Part shown: positions 10,630 to 23,200 of the stretch, piece after piece
How positions within the stretch are numbered: position 1 is the stretch's first letter
Layout: every line of letters starts with the position of its first letter
Assembly: GCA_014529385.2 (NCBI GenBank)
Contig: CM043970.1
Location: 42,411,779-42,475,778 of the forward strand
Length of the DNA stretch: 64,000 nt
DNA from: Adiantum capillus-veneris
Taxonomy: Eukaryota; Streptophyta; Polypodiopsida; Polypodiales; Pteridaceae
Reading direction: 5' to 3'
The notes under the pieces: model-generated
What the model was told of the DNA's origin: nothing
What the model saw: the letters and a program-made list of their open reading frames with translations, nothing else
Databases searched by the model: none
Made by a program: the position numbers and the translations under genes

Positions 10630-10990
10630 ATTGGTATCAGAGCAGGTCACGTTCTCCCGGGCTTAGTCGCCAGCTGCTCCAGCACACGCCTGCTCACTTT
10701 CTCCGATTTCAGTGAGCTTTGGCAAGCGTTCGTAGGTCGACAAATATTTTGGGCGAGCTCGAAGAGCTCGGTCTGCTCAGAATTTTGATTTGGGCTCATT
10801 TCGGCCTCCGTTTCCACTACGGGCAGTACTGCACAGGTTATTTCGTCATTTTGTGCAGATTTTCTGTCAGTGCCGTTTTCTGCATAACAGGTGCCTTATA
10901 GTCTTCTACGGTTTGTGCTATATAGCACAAGTTGTTCCCGCTCCATTTCTCTATTTTCGGGCAGTTTTCACATCAGGTGCAGCATTTACC

Positions 10991-13900
10991 ATGGCTGACA
11001 CAAAACACAGATGTGTTCAAGATGTTTGCTGCTGAGGACAGGTTGGATGGGGACAACTACCCTATGTGGGCTTATATGATGCAACACGTTCTTGTGTCAA
11101 AAGGTGTCTGGAACATTGTGCAGGGCATTGATGTACGTCCTGGTTCTGAAGATGTAGGCGATATTGAGGATGTTGCAGGTCTTGCTGCAAGGATTGCAGC
11201 TGTTAGAGTTGTTTTGCCTACAGCAGAACAAGCTCGTTGGGATGTTAAGGATGCGCAGGTCATGCATTGATTGCGTTGTCTGTGAAGCGCACCATTATTC
11301 CTCACATCCGTTCAGCAAAATCTGCAAAACAGGCTTGGGATATTCTAGCAGGTCTTTATGCAAGCCGCAATGAGGCTAAAATTGCTTTGCTGCGTAAAGA
11401 GCTAGAGTCGAAGATTATGCATGAGGAAGATGATATGGACACTTTCCTTGCTAGTGTCAAGGATATCAATGAGCAACTTTTCTGCAGGTGAAGTCATTTT
11501 GACAGTTCCCTTGTGCAGACTGTTCTTGATGCCTTACCAGATTCCTACCAGACTTTTGCTAGTACTTGGAGACTGATGACCCAAGGAAATCCTGAAGTTG
11601 TCAAGTTTGATGCATTATGCACATTGCTGTTGCAAGAGTCACTTTCTAGAAAAAACAGGACTAGGCAGCGTGCAGTTGAACAGGCTTTTATTGCTTTCAA
11701 AGAAAGGGTGGTAACAGTAATGCAGCCACTTCTTATGGTTTGCTGCGAGTGGCAAAAATTCTGTTCCTAATGCTTCTGCTGGCAGCACTTCGTCTGGCAA
11801 TTCTGGTGATAAGGGCAAAAAGAAAATGCGTTGCCATTATTGTAAAGCCAATGATCACTTGATCAAGTCGTGTCCTAAGTTGAAGGCCAAAGAGGCTAAG
11901 AAGAAAGAGGGTGGTTCCACTGCAAATGCTGGTTCCACTACAAATGCAGCCATTGTTGAGTCTTCTGTGAAAGGAGATTGTGATGCTGATGTTGATGCAG
12001 AATGGGCTTTTAGCGCAGAGTGCACTTACAATCCTGCTGTCCATGATGCATGCTTGTCAGTTGCTGCAGATTCACATGTGTGGTATTTCGACAGTGGTGC
12101 TACAAAGCACATTACCTCACATCGTGAATTGTTTACCTCTCTCGAGTCTGTCCCTCATGGGAATTCAGTCACTTGTGCCAACAACGCCTCTTATCCAGTT
12201 CAGGGAGTTGGAAAAGATTGTGCTCACTGCTGCTAATGGCAGTTCCTTCACACTTGTTGATGCACTTTATGTACCTGGGATCAAGAGAATCTATTGTCTG
12301 TATCCGCACTTGCTAGACTTGGACTTGTAGTCAAATTTGTGGATGACAGATGTACAGTTCATGATCTCAGTTTTGGTGATGAAATTGTTGCATCTGGGCT
12401 TTTGTGCCGTGGGCTGTATAAGCTCACTTTGTATGACAAGTGTGGACAAAATTTTGCAAATGCTGTTGCAGATTCAAGGGCTATTTCAGATGCAAAACTT
12501 TGGCATGCACGTTTTGGTCATCTGAATTTTGCCAGTTTGCTGCGTTTGCAGAAATCTGATATGGTTGCTTCTTTGCCGCCTCTTGAAGCACCTATCAAAC
12601 ATGTTTGTGAAGGCTGTATTCTGGGTAAAATGCAGCGTTCTAAGTTTCCAAAGGATGGTTCAGTTAGGGCCACATGCAGTTGCAGCTTGTGCATAGTGAT
12701 GTTTGTGGGCCCATGCAAACTCCGTCCTTGGGCAATTACCTGTACTTCGTGACTTTCATTGATGATTACTCCAGGCATGCGTGGGTATTTCCGCTTAAAG
12801 CGAAGTCCGAAGTTTTTATGTGCTTCAAACAATTTTTGGCTATGGCTGAAAATGTCTCAAAATGTACTATGGGCACCTCCGTTCCGATCGAGGGGGGGAG
12901 TATATGTCTCATGAATTTAATGCATTTCTGGCTAGTCGTGGGATAAAACACCAATGTACAGTGCCTTATACACCTCAGCAAAATGGTGTTGTGAGAGGAA
13001 AAACAGGTCACTAACGGAAATGGCACGATGTATGGTCAAAAGTCAAGCTTTGCCGCATTCTTTTTGGCTTGAGGCCATCATGTGTGCCACTTATGTACTT
13101 AACAGGTGTCCTACGAAAGCTTTGCAGTCTATTACTCCATATGAAGCATGGCATGATAGAAAACCTTCTATTGAGCACATGCGTGTTTTTGGCTGTTTGG
13201 CATATGCTTTGGTGCCACAAGTGCAGCGCAGAAAATTGGATGATAAGGCTGTCAAATGTATTTTTGTTGGTTATAGTGCTGAAAGCAAAGGTTACAGGTT
13301 GTATCATCGCAAACAAAACGTATTTTGGTTTCACGGGATGTAGTGTTTGTGGAAGATTTGTTCAACCCTTGCTGTCATGTACTAGAGACAGTAATGTAAG
13401 CTCACAGGACATTTATGACACTTTGTTGCCTCTTTTCAGTGGTGGAAATACAAATGTAAGTTCCAATGAGGCAAATGTACAGCTATGGGGGTTTCTGAAA
13501 ATGTTTTAGAAAGCCTATTACTGATGCAGATGTACATGATGTACTTGATGAGGAAAGGGCTGAAAATGAGCAGGCTAGAGGTATGCCAAAATGGCTGGTG
13601 CACACTTTGCGTGACAGTAAATTGGATGCACCTTTATCTAGTCGTACTCGTTCAGGCTCTCGCCATGCATCTTATGCATCAGATTGTTATGCTTTGGCTG
13701 TGTCTAGTTTACATGATGTTGAGGAGCCTTGTCTTTTGATGAAGCACAGAATTCAGAAAATTGGATTGCTGCCATGAAATCAGAATATGATGCACTTATA
13801 GAGAATGACACATGGACTTTATGTGATTTGCCTCCTGGCAAAAGGCCATTGGTACGAAGTGGGTTTACAAGTTGAAACGCAAGCCGGATGGTGAGATCGA

Positions 13901-15256
13901 TCGCCATAAGGCTCGACTTGTTGCAAAGGGTTATGCACAACAAAAAGGCATAGATTATGAAGAGACTTTTGCTCCCACTTGTCGTATGACTACTGTGCGT
14001 TTTCTATGTTGCATTGGCAGCTCATTTTGGTTGGGATGTACATCAATCAGACATTGTTACTGCTTTCTTGAATGGTGACATATTTGAGGAAGTTTATGTA
14101 ACGCAGCCTCGCGGTTTTGTCATAAAAGGACAAGAGGACAAAGTGTGCAAATGTAAGAAGGCTTTGTATGGGTTGAAGCAATCTCCTCGTGCTTGGTATG
14201 AGAAAGCTGACACTCATTTGGTTAAACGAGGCTTTCGTAACAGTCCAACAGAAAGCACATTGTATGTAAAGCGTGAGGATGATGTATTTTCTCATTGTGG
14301 TTCTTTATGTTGATGATTTGCTGATCACTGGACCAAATGAGAGACATATTGCTGAATTTAAGGCTGATTTGAATGCTACTTTCAAGATGAAAGATTTGGG
14401 GCTTTTGCATCATTACTTGGGTATACAGTTTAAGCAGTGTGATGGTGGTATTGCCTTGTGTCAGAAAGTTACATAGAGACATTGCTATGTAAGTTTGGAC
14501 TTGAGGATTGCAAACCTATTGCCACTCCCATGGAAACAGGTTTGAAGTTGAGTCTACATGATGCTGGCGATCCTGCTGATGTCACTCTTTACCAAACTGC
14601 TGTTGGCTGCCTCATTTATGTATGCAACACGAGGCCAGTATTCAGTTTGCAGTCTCGCAAGGTCAGCAGATTTATGCATAGCCAGGGTCTAAGCATTGGC
14701 AGGCTGTCAAGAGGATTTTCCGCTACCTTAGTGGCACTTTACATCTTGGCTTGTTTTATCCCAAGGGGGGATCATTGCCGCCAGACTTACATGCTTTTTC
14801 GGACTCAGATTGGGTGGTTGTTTTGACACGCGAGTGTCCACAAGTGGTTTTTGTTTCATGCTTGGCAGTTCATGTATATCATGGTTGAGCAAGAAGCAAC
14901 CTACTGTGGCCACTTCGAGTTGTGAGGTGAGTACAGGGCAGTCTTCACAGTACGGTTGAGTGTGTATGGCTCAGACGCCTTATGGCTGATTGGGTGTTGG
15001 ACAGGACACTGCCAACACTATCTACACTGACAGTCAGAGCGGCATTGGCAGTTGCGAGGAACCCAGTTTTTCATGCTCGCACAAAGCACATTGAGGTGCA
15101 TACCACTATGTCAGGGAGAGGCTCTCAGCAGGAGAGATCAGCTTGGCTTATGTGCCAACACAGGACAACCTTGCAGATCTTTTCACAAAGGCATTGTCTC
15201 GTGAGAAGCTTGAAGCTTTCCGCAAAGCTTTGGGCTTACTCCCCTTTGTGGACTGA
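10991..15256 (+). pseudogene. Copia-1 gag-pol, multiply frameshifted
   Basis: The order is copia-type. Gag starts at ATG 10,991 and has the NYPMWAYMMQHVL block. The CCHC knuckle CHYCKANDHLIKSC is near 11,832-11,873. Protease WYFDSGATKHITSH is near 12,081-12,122. The GAG-pre-integrase motif LWHARFGHLNF is near 12,498. The integrase core includes FVTFIDDYSRHAWVFP near 12,747-12,794 and TPQQNGVV near 12,970. RT has [15 protein letters not shown] near 14,035 and the intact YVDD box near 14,310. RNase H ends at TGA 15,254-15,256. At least eight reading-frame changes are needed, the first within about ten codons of the start. Most appear to be single-base indels. It cannot be translated as one protein. 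Confidence 0.92.
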
Positions 15257-15331
15257 TCCTGTTCTCAGGGCATGGCACTTCCCTTTACTCATGTGCCAGC
15301 TCTCGTTCACCGCATCACTCCAGGGGGGATT

Positions 15332-15497
15332 TGTTACCATATACATGTGGTAGTGATGTGTGTGAACACACTAGGGACCGCCGGGGCATTTTTTCCCTCT
15401 TTAGGGAGGTTTTTTTCCCCCCGTGCATTGTATATCCGCCCATCACTCTAGGGCTATCTATTTCCATTGCACACTAAGGAATACATCTATTTGTGTG
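15332..15497 (+). repeat. Extra truncated LTR within Copia-1
   Basis: An LTR start, TGTTACCATATACATG, follows the first polypurine tract. It runs about 166 bp to TTTGTGTG and is then replaced by a second copy of CACCGCATCACTCCAGGGGG and the full 3' LTR. Compared with the flanking LTRs it carries extra bases in G, T and C runs and lacks the last 60 or so bases. The 3' end is therefore a tandem duplication of polypurine tract plus LTR. Confidence 0.9.
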
Positions 15498-15522
15498 TCA
15501 CCGCATCACTCCAGGGGGGATT

Positions 15523-15749
15523 TGTTACCATATACATGTGGTAGTGATGTGTGTGAACACACTAGGACCGCCGGGGCATTTTTTCCCTCTTTAGGAGGTT
15601 TTTTCCCCCGTGCATTGTATATACGCCCATCACTCTAGGGCTATCTATCTTTCCATTGCACACTAAGGAATACACTCTCTATTGTGTGCCTTGAGCTTCC
15701 TTCGTCTTCTCCAAGATGTGTATGTTTCTCTGCAACCCTAATTCCAACA
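15523..15749 (+). repeat. Copia-1 3' LTR
   Basis: 227 bp, nearly identical to the 5' LTR and followed directly by the GTTAT target duplication. Confidence 0.96.
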
Positions 15750-15771
15750 GTTATGGATGTCTTGCACGCAT

Positions 15772-15773
<2 letters not shown>

Positions 15774-15849
<76 letters not shown>
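15774..15849. repeat. Compound (TG)n(AG)n microsatellite
   Basis: About 35 bp of TG is followed by about 41 bp of GA, starting some 20 bp after the Copia-1 target duplication. Confidence 0.96.
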
Positions 15850-15855
<6 letters not shown>

Positions 15856-17065
15856 GGCTCTCACACCGACACTAGAGAGAGAGAGGGGAGGGAGAGTGAG
15901 CATTGGTTTTACAATCAGTAATCGCCAAAGCGATAATCAACGAAATCCACAATCGAGAATCAAAAATTAAAAATCGACATCGACATCTACAAAATTGAAA
16001 ATTGACAAAATGGAGAGTTGACACAATTTGAAAAGTTCAATCCAACAAATCCAAGGCAAAAGATGTGCAAGTCCAAGGTAGGAGCATACCTCAACAAACG
16101 ACAAAGGTGGATGACGGGAGGGAACTCTGATAATTCTCTACTATTTTTGAAGGTTTTTATGCTTGATTTCTTTGAGCTTTGTCAATGCTCTCGCCTTTGG
16201 GCCGACTTGGAATTCAAAGGTGAGCTTTAAAACTTGTAAGTGGGATTGCACTAAATCTAGATTTTCTTGAGCGTTTGAATGCAAATTAGATTTTCTGAGA
16301 AAAATCTCAAAATTTTGTACGAGGGGTTACAGTAAATCGAGTTGAGGCATAGTGCTTTCTCTTAAAAACATAGAAAACCTACATATGAGAAATTTTAGGG
16401 GCAACTTGATTATATTTGAAGGCTTTTACACTCAATTTCTGATCTTCAAATCTATAATTTTGAGATAAATTTCAAAATCTGAAGGTGGAATTATACATAC
16501 CATACTTTTTTTCAAATATTTTAAAGGAAAATTTACTATATTTGAAGGTTTTTGCACTAAACTTCTCTGCACTTTGTAAATCCTCTAAAGCTTAATTTAT
16601 GTTCTCTAACCTTTGTAGTATTTCTTTAAAAAAATGCTCCTAAGAGCTTGATTTGAATTAACTCAAAAAGAATATATGCAGACCTTGGCACATCCTTTGC
16701 ACATGGGTCTCCAACCAATACTACATATGCACACTATGACCCAAAACATACCCAAACATTTTTGCAAGTACACTATATTTCTATCAAGTTCTTCTTTTCG
16801 GTAAGCCGCTTCCTCTTGCTTCATAAAAGCCATTCACAAATAGAGATAAATAAAACAAGGTGAAGGATCACGGTGGCCTGCCACTAGTACAATGCAAAAG
16901 TAGACTAACATTTTGTTTTTCTGCAGGTTACTTGGTCTATTCATTTTTATTAATGGGAATCTAAAACCCTTCTTGACTATTCCAAGTAAAGTGGTATTGG
17001 CCCTTGGCCGACACTGCCTCCCCTCCCCTGTGCAACACCATGTTCTAGGAGCCCTGTGTTGCATG

Positions 17066-17068
<3 letters not shown>

Positions 17069-17129
<61 letters not shown>
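17069..17129. repeat. (GA)n microsatellite
   Basis: About 60 bp of uninterrupted AG. Confidence 0.96.
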
Positions 17130-17131
<2 letters not shown>

Positions 17132-17795
17132 TTACAGTACATTGCCTTGCTTTGCACGGCTTTGTCTCTATCTCCACCCACTGTGACCTCTGCACTCCTT
17201 GGCACTATTTGTGAATGAAACAAAAATTCATAAATGCATTAGCTCGTCGTGCTCTACCTACCTAGTTTCGCCTGAGGGAGATGATTTTTATTATGGAGCA
17301 CCACAATTGAATCGGTACTAGAGTTCACCAATATTAGCTAGAGCAACAACACAACAGTCAATAGTTTGACAAAGTATGAGTAATGACTGTGGAGGACACC
17401 ACAATACATCTGAACATGACAAAACAAATTGCAAAACACATTGGCACCATGGTCATATCATAATTGCAAAATGTTTACCGGTTGAGACAGTTTCAAGCAA
17501 AATCAAATTTTCTCAGCTCATTCTTTCGTCAAATCAAAGAAAGCATATCCTTCAATTTCACAGAACTCTTTGATTCATAAAATGAAGAACCATACCAACC
17601 TTAAAAAGACAAAAACTGACCATTCCCGAAACATTTATTTCCTCTTGAGAAACCACACAAGCCAAAATGATACATAGCTATAAAAAAACTCTTAACGCAA
17701 GAACCAGTTCAAGGAAAGCTTTGCAAAGGCTGCCAGAGACCATAGTCACAGCAAGCTTTCCAAAGAGAGATAATGACTCATACTAGAGATGGAGA

Positions 17796-18305
17796 TCAAA
17801 CTGTTGCAACAGTGCAGTCCCGTGCAAGATGCCCTTGCTCACCATAGTTGTAGCAGCCGCAACTTCCACTGCCACCTCCACCGCCTCGTCTGCTGCTACC
17901 ATCAGTACAATCACGGGCAAGATGACCAGACTCTCCACAGTTTTAGCAAGATCCAACACCTCCTCCACCATAGTTGCTGCTTCTTGCACCCCCTCGACCC
18001 CTCCCTCTGCCTCCTCCGCCTCCGCCTCCACCTCTGCCTCCATAGCCGTAGCTATTTAACGTCTTACCCCTGCACAGGATTCCCGTTCGGTCCCGTCACG
18101 TCTACCGCCTTGGTGCGCCCATCGTCGCCGTTCTCCACAAAGAACTCCACATCTTCACCAGGTTGCAGCGAGCGTAATCCCTCGGAATGAATGGAGGTCT
18201 GATGCACAAATAGGTCCTCAGAGCCATCGTCGAGAGTGATGAAGCTGAAGCCCTTAGTGAAGTTGAACCATTTGACCTTCCCAGTCTTCTTAGAGGACGG
18301 CCATG
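17796..18305 (-). pseudogene. Cold-shock-domain/zinc-knuckle protein pseudogene
   Basis: The minus strand encodes a nearly complete cold-shock domain. It opens [19 protein letters not shown], continues [13 protein letters not shown], and ends [18 protein letters not shown]1 is altered: plants normally have KGFGFI, here KGFSFI. After a frame change follow a Gly/Arg-rich stretch and two CCHC knuckles, the layout of plant CSP/GRP2 RNA chaperones. Several lesions are visible. There is no in-frame ATG because of an indel near 18,300. A TAA follows PVQG. A TAA lies inside knuckle 1, where Tyr is usual, before [13 protein letters not shown] Cys-to-Tyr change affects knuckle 2 ([14 protein letters not shown]). 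The region is intronless, so a processed copy is possible, but plant parents can be intronless too. No poly(A) tail or target duplication was confirmed. Confidence 0.9.
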
Positions 18306-18913
18306 GCGATGGAAGCTACTGATGCAGGAGGAGGAAAGGAGGGCGGGAGAGAGGAGTTTTGGAAGGGACGTCTGCCCTTGGCGAGTCACGAGTCATCCTA
18401 CAGTGGACGTGCAGTGCAAAGTTGCAGACACTATTTGGGTATGGGGCATTGCGGATAGCAACCACGGTTGGTTTGATTTGGCATGGTCGAGCTGTGGAAT
18501 GGCAGCATGTGACGTGCATTGGGGTCCACGTAGCCACCTGATCGATCTATCGAATATCCATTGGATAATAATTTGGATTATAGCAAGCCTACGTATTGGT
18601 AATGGTGGTGCTGCGTGCATGAATTTCATGTCGCGCGGCGCGCCATTGGCTGTTGCTGTTGCCGTAGTACACACTCTTGAAAACACGGTACATGTGCCAA
18701 GCATGCCCCTGACAGTCACGTGCAAGTCTTCCAAATTGTTGGCGGTCCACGTGGATGCCATCCGTGAAAGGACGCCTTAGCGAGCCCAACACTATGGCCT
18801 TTCTTTAGTAGGCCAAAAATTTAGATGGGATTATACTAAACCTAAGTTTTGTCCTCCAATTGTTGTGGATGTCCTAACATTCAAATTAAACCTTACAAGT
18901 GTGTGGCCCTTTC

Positions 18914-18972
<59 letters not shown>

Positions 18973-19180
18973 TTTTCTTGGCACCCAATCCACTCTCTTT
19001 CTTTCTTGGCCTTAGTCTCCCCCTCCCCTTCCAAGCCCTTTCCTTATGTCACGTGGCAAGGGCCTCCAAGGTGCATTAGATATAGTTGAGAAAATTTGTA
19101 CGTGGGATTATACTAAAACTAGGTTTTTCTTGAGTACTCAGGCACACAATAGATTTTTGCTATTATTCAATAGTCCATTA
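18306..19180. other. Gene-free stretch upstream of CSP pseudogene
   Basis: This holds relatively GC-rich unique-looking sequence to about 18,790, then a (GA)n microsatellite at 18,916-18,970. Several overlapping ORFs exist on both strands around 18,320-18,790, but none resembles a known family. Part could be inherited 5' flank of the pseudogene's parent; I cannot show this. Confidence 0.4.
18916..18970. repeat. (GA)n microsatellite
   Basis: About 55 bp of uninterrupted AG. Confidence 0.96.
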
Positions 19181-19240
19181 TCTATACTCTTTATAGTGGA
19201 GTTTGAAAAATTAGAGGAAGGAGAGGGCCTCCACATGTTT
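19181..19240 (+). mobile_element. Helitron-like 5' terminus, inverted copy
   Basis: The plus strand begins TCTATACTCTTTATAGTGG directly after an A, then GAGGAAGGAGAGGGCCTCCAC. The same order of blocks occurs on the minus strand at 7,715 and 8,966. The rest of the element was not delimited. Confidence 0.5.
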
Positions 19241-19441
19241 TTTTTTTGTTGATTTGCATGGCATGTTGGATCAACGCCAAAATTGAGTTGTTGAGTCCCT
19301 GTTGGGTTGTCCTCCTTACCCCATAGACACATTAAAGAGCCTTTGAAAATTGAATGAAGTAGTTCAAATTCAATGCGATTCCATTGTTTTTCAATGACCT
19401 GCAATAGTCAAAATTGTACGCCTGGCAACATGTTGTCAGCC

Positions 19442-19545
<104 letters not shown>

Positions 19546-19987
19546 CTCTGCCACTAGCAAGTATACATAGAAAGAGAAAGAGTGAGGTGGGTCATTGGGA
19601 CCAAAACCAAGACCTTGATCAGGATAGCTACTAATGATCATGTAGAGGCAAACAAGGGACAAACAATGTCCATTGGTGGAAAGTTCTTGGTAGTAGAAGA
19701 TGTGTGCTCAAGGCAATAGGTGCGCATGGGTTTGCTTGAGCTACTAAGTTTGCTATGGTAGTAAGAGAGTATAGAGCCAACGGCTTAGGTGGGAGCAGTT
19801 GTAGCCACAACTCAGACAGACTGTGTGTGTGTGTGTATGCGAGAGAGAGAGAGATGTAGGAGACCATTCCATTGTCCAAATTTAGGGGAAACATTCTTCT
19901 CCATGCTCTCATTCACGCCCCATCAACAGTGATGGCACTTCCCTGCACAATAGAGCACTGGGGGGGCCTCATGTATTGAGAAATATT

Positions 19988-20179
19988 TGAAGGAGTACGA
20001 GCGGAAGTGCGACGCAAGAGAGAGTGCGAGAAGAAGAGCACGACGATATGGTGAACTCACTCTACTGTAATGTGTAGAGCATAGTGAGTTCTTATTAGGT
20101 TTTTACAAAAGAATATGTGTACATACCTGGCGGCCCGCCCACTTACCTGGGCGACCACATTGGGCTATATACCCCAACA
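19988..20179 (-). repeat. Copia-2 3' LTR
   Basis: 192 bp; the right-hand edge CCCCAACA is followed by the polypurine tract in plus orientation (CCTCCCACTT). Confidence 0.96.
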
Positions 20180-20268
20180 ACCTCCCACTTAAAGTCCAAT
20201 GTGGTACTTTAAGTGTGAGAGAAGCTACTATATAAGCTAATATATAAGAGATGTAGAGAAGTGATGTA

Positions 20269-23200
20269 CTACCCTACACCTAACTGCTTACGAAAATGCG
20301 CAAAGCTCTCTGAGGGAAGTCCTTCTGTAAGTAGATCGGCAGGATTTTCTGTGGTGTGAACTTTGACAAGCTGAAGTTGCTTATCCTCGAGCATTTCCGT
20401 GATGAAATGATACTTCACATCCACATGCTTTGTCTTCGAGTGATAAACTGGATTGCGAGCCAATTGTATAGCACTTTGACTATCACAATATAACACGGGC
20501 ATCTCTTCTTTGATTCCCAAATCTGTTACTAGTCGATTAAGCCAAATTGATTCTTTGTATGCCTCTGATGTTGCAACATATTCAGCCTCTGTAGTAGACT
20601 GAGTAACACAATCTTGTAATCTAGAACGCCATGATACTGCTCCACCAGCCAATGTAAAGACATACCCTGACATAGACCTTCCGTTGTCTAAGTCACCTGC
20701 ATAATCTGAGTCTGTAAAACCCTTTACACTTAGCTCCTGACTCCCATAACATATGCGCATACTCTTTGTAGCTTTCAGGTATCTCAATATTCCTTTCACT
20801 GCCTCCCAATGTTTCTTGCCTGGGTTTGACATGTATCGACTTACTACTCCCACTGCAAATGCAATGTCTGGGCGAGTAGCAATCATTGCATACATCAAAC
20901 TACCCACTGTAGACGCATATGGAATCTTATCCATTTCAGCCTGTTCTTCCTCAGACACAGGACAATCTTGTTTGCTAAGTTTCACATATGGTGGCAATGG
21001 AACACTCAATGCCTTTCCCTTCTCCATATTGAAACGTTGCAAAACCTTGTCAATATACTCTGTTTGAGATAACCAAATCAACTTCTTTGATCTGTCTCTC
21101 TCAATGCGCATACCAAGTATATGACTTGCCTCACCCATGTCTTTCATGTCAAACGATTTTGCCATCTTTGACTTCAAAGCTGAAATTTCTTCCAAGTGCT
21201 TGCCAGCAATCAACATGTCATCCACATACAAAATAAGGATCAACCAACTGCCATCCTTAGCCTTCTTTGTATATAGACAGTGATCGAACTCACTACGTTT
21301 GTAGCCTTGAGAAAGCATAAACTTGTGGAACTTATGGTACCATGCCCTCGATTATTGTTTTAAGCCATAAAGACTCTTTAACAACTGGCATACCAAATCT
21401 TCCTTGCCTTTCTCAACAAACCCTTATGGCTCCTGCATGTAAATTTCCAGATCTAAATCACCATGCAAGACCGCTGTCTTGACATCCATTTGGTGCAACA
21501 CCAAATCTAATATGGCAACCAATGCAAGAAAGCATCTCAATGTAGTCATCTTGACCACCGGAGAGAAGACTTCATCAAATTCAATGCCTTGTTCTTGCTT
21601 AAAGCCCTTGGCAACAAGGCTTGCTTTGTACTTTGGCTGACTATCATGAGCGATGATCTTATACCTGTAAACCCATTTACAAGGTAGAGCCTTTTTGCCA
21701 TGTGGTAATTTAACTAGCTTCCATGTCTGGTTTTTATGCAGAGCTGTCATCTCTGACTGCATGGACAATTGCCAATTCCCGGAGTCCTTCATTTGCACTG
21801 CTTCCTTGTAACATGAAGGCTCATTGCAATTAGTCAACATGACATAGTTCATAGATGGAACAAACCTATCAGGAGGTCGCGTGATACGTCCAGATCTACG
21901 CAAAATAGGTGGCTCAGGCTCAGCCACAACCTGTGGTTCCACTCTATCTGTCCTTGCTCCTCTTGAGCCCTGACATTTTGTCTTGCACGTGCAGGTCCAT
22001 CTTCTTGGAAGACAACTCTTCTAATCTCCTCAACCCTCTCTGGTTTAGAATGATATTTGGCTTCATTAAAGTGAACATCATTACTGCGGATAACATTTCT
22101 AGATTCGGGATCCCAAAGTCTGTACCCCATCTCACCAGAATTACCGTAGCCTAGAAAGATGCACTTTCTACTCTTTGGCTCAAGTTTTCCTTTGGAACAT
22201 GAGTATATGCCTCACAGCCAAAGACTCTGAGATGCTTGTATGAGGGCATTTTGCCTAACCATACCATCTCTGCCACTGAATCCTTTTGCAAAACCTTGCT
22301 AGGAGATCTATTTATAAGATGAACAGCTGTTGATACAGCTTCAACCCAAAACCCGTTTGGCAGTTGTGCATTAGACAACATACTTCTGACCTTCTCTTGT
22401 ATGGTCCTATTCATCCTCTTAGCAACACCATTTTGAGGAGGATTGTAAGGAGCAGTAAGTTCACGTTTTATACCTTTTGACTCACAAAAGTCCTGAAAGG
22501 CCTTTGAAACATACTCTCCACCATTGTCAGTGCGTAAGCATTTAAGCTTCTTGCCACTCTGATTCTCCACAAGTGTCACAAACGTTTTGAAAACACTAAA
22601 CGCTTCATCCTTGTGCTTGAGAAAGTAAACCCATACTTTCCTCAAGTAATCATCTATAAATGTCATAAAGTAAGAAGCTCCCCCTAGAGATAGGTTAGGC
22701 ATAGGTCCACACAAATCACTATGAACAAGTGCCAACTGTGTATCTCTTCTACTGCTTCTATGATTATGTGGCTACTGTGTTTGCTTACCATACAGACAAT
22801 GTTCACAGAATTCAAAATCATTAAATGACAAGCCAGGCAAATAACCAGAACGAGACAAGATTTCCATTCCCTTATTGGACATATGTCCTAACCGGCTATG
22901 CCACAAAGAAACGTTCGGCTACTTGGTTACATTGATTACATTTTTAGAGACATTTGATACATAAATCATGTAAAGTCCTCCAGACTTTACTCCATGTGCT
23001 ACTGTCATAGAACCCTTGGATATCTTCCACATGTTTTGTCCAAAAGTGGTGACATAGCCAGCATCATCAAGTAAACCTGTGCTGATCAAGCTCTTTGTAA
23101 TAGCGAGAACATGTCTCACATTTTTCAGTGTGAAAGAAGAGCCATTCTGAAACTTCAATTGAACATCTCCAACACCTAAGATCTCACATGTCTGCCCATT

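Larger units (their letters stand above)
10403..15749 (+). mobile_element. Ty1/copia retrotransposon, Copia-1
   Basis: This is a complete element bounded by 227-bp LTRs (10,403-10,629 and 15,523-15,749), each TGTTACC...CCAACA, with a perfect target duplication GTTAT at 10,398-10,402 and 15,750-15,754. The primer-binding site TGGTATCAGAGC (10,632-10,643) matches the initiator-Met tRNA 3' end. A polypurine tract, CCAGGGGGGA, precedes the 3' LTR. The two outer LTRs differ at only two positions that I can find, so the insertion is young. An extra truncated LTR lies at 15,332-15,497. It is the same family as Copia-3 (47,289-51,562). Confidence 0.96.
15755..17795. other. Gene-free stretch with two microsatellites
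   Basis: No gene is recognised. The stretch includes a (TG)n(AG)n tract at 15,774-15,849 and a (GA)n tract at 17,069-17,129. A short dispersed motif, GTGGGATTGCACTAAATCTAG, occurs at about 16,240; related copies lie near 5,430, 18,825 and 19,100. Confidence 0.5.

Noticed and set aside
17783-18043. Minus-strand ORF rich in Glu, Val and Ala
   Set aside because: It is the wrong frame of the Gly-rich and zinc-knuckle part of the cold-shock pseudogene.
18322-18792. Overlapping ORFs of 60-152 codons on both strands
   Set aside because: No recognisable motif, and several frames are open together because the sequence is GC-rich; no splice or promoter context supports a gene.
20753-21067. Plus-strand ORF of 104 codons inside Copia-2
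   Set aside because: It is an antisense shadow of the RT/RNase H coding strand.
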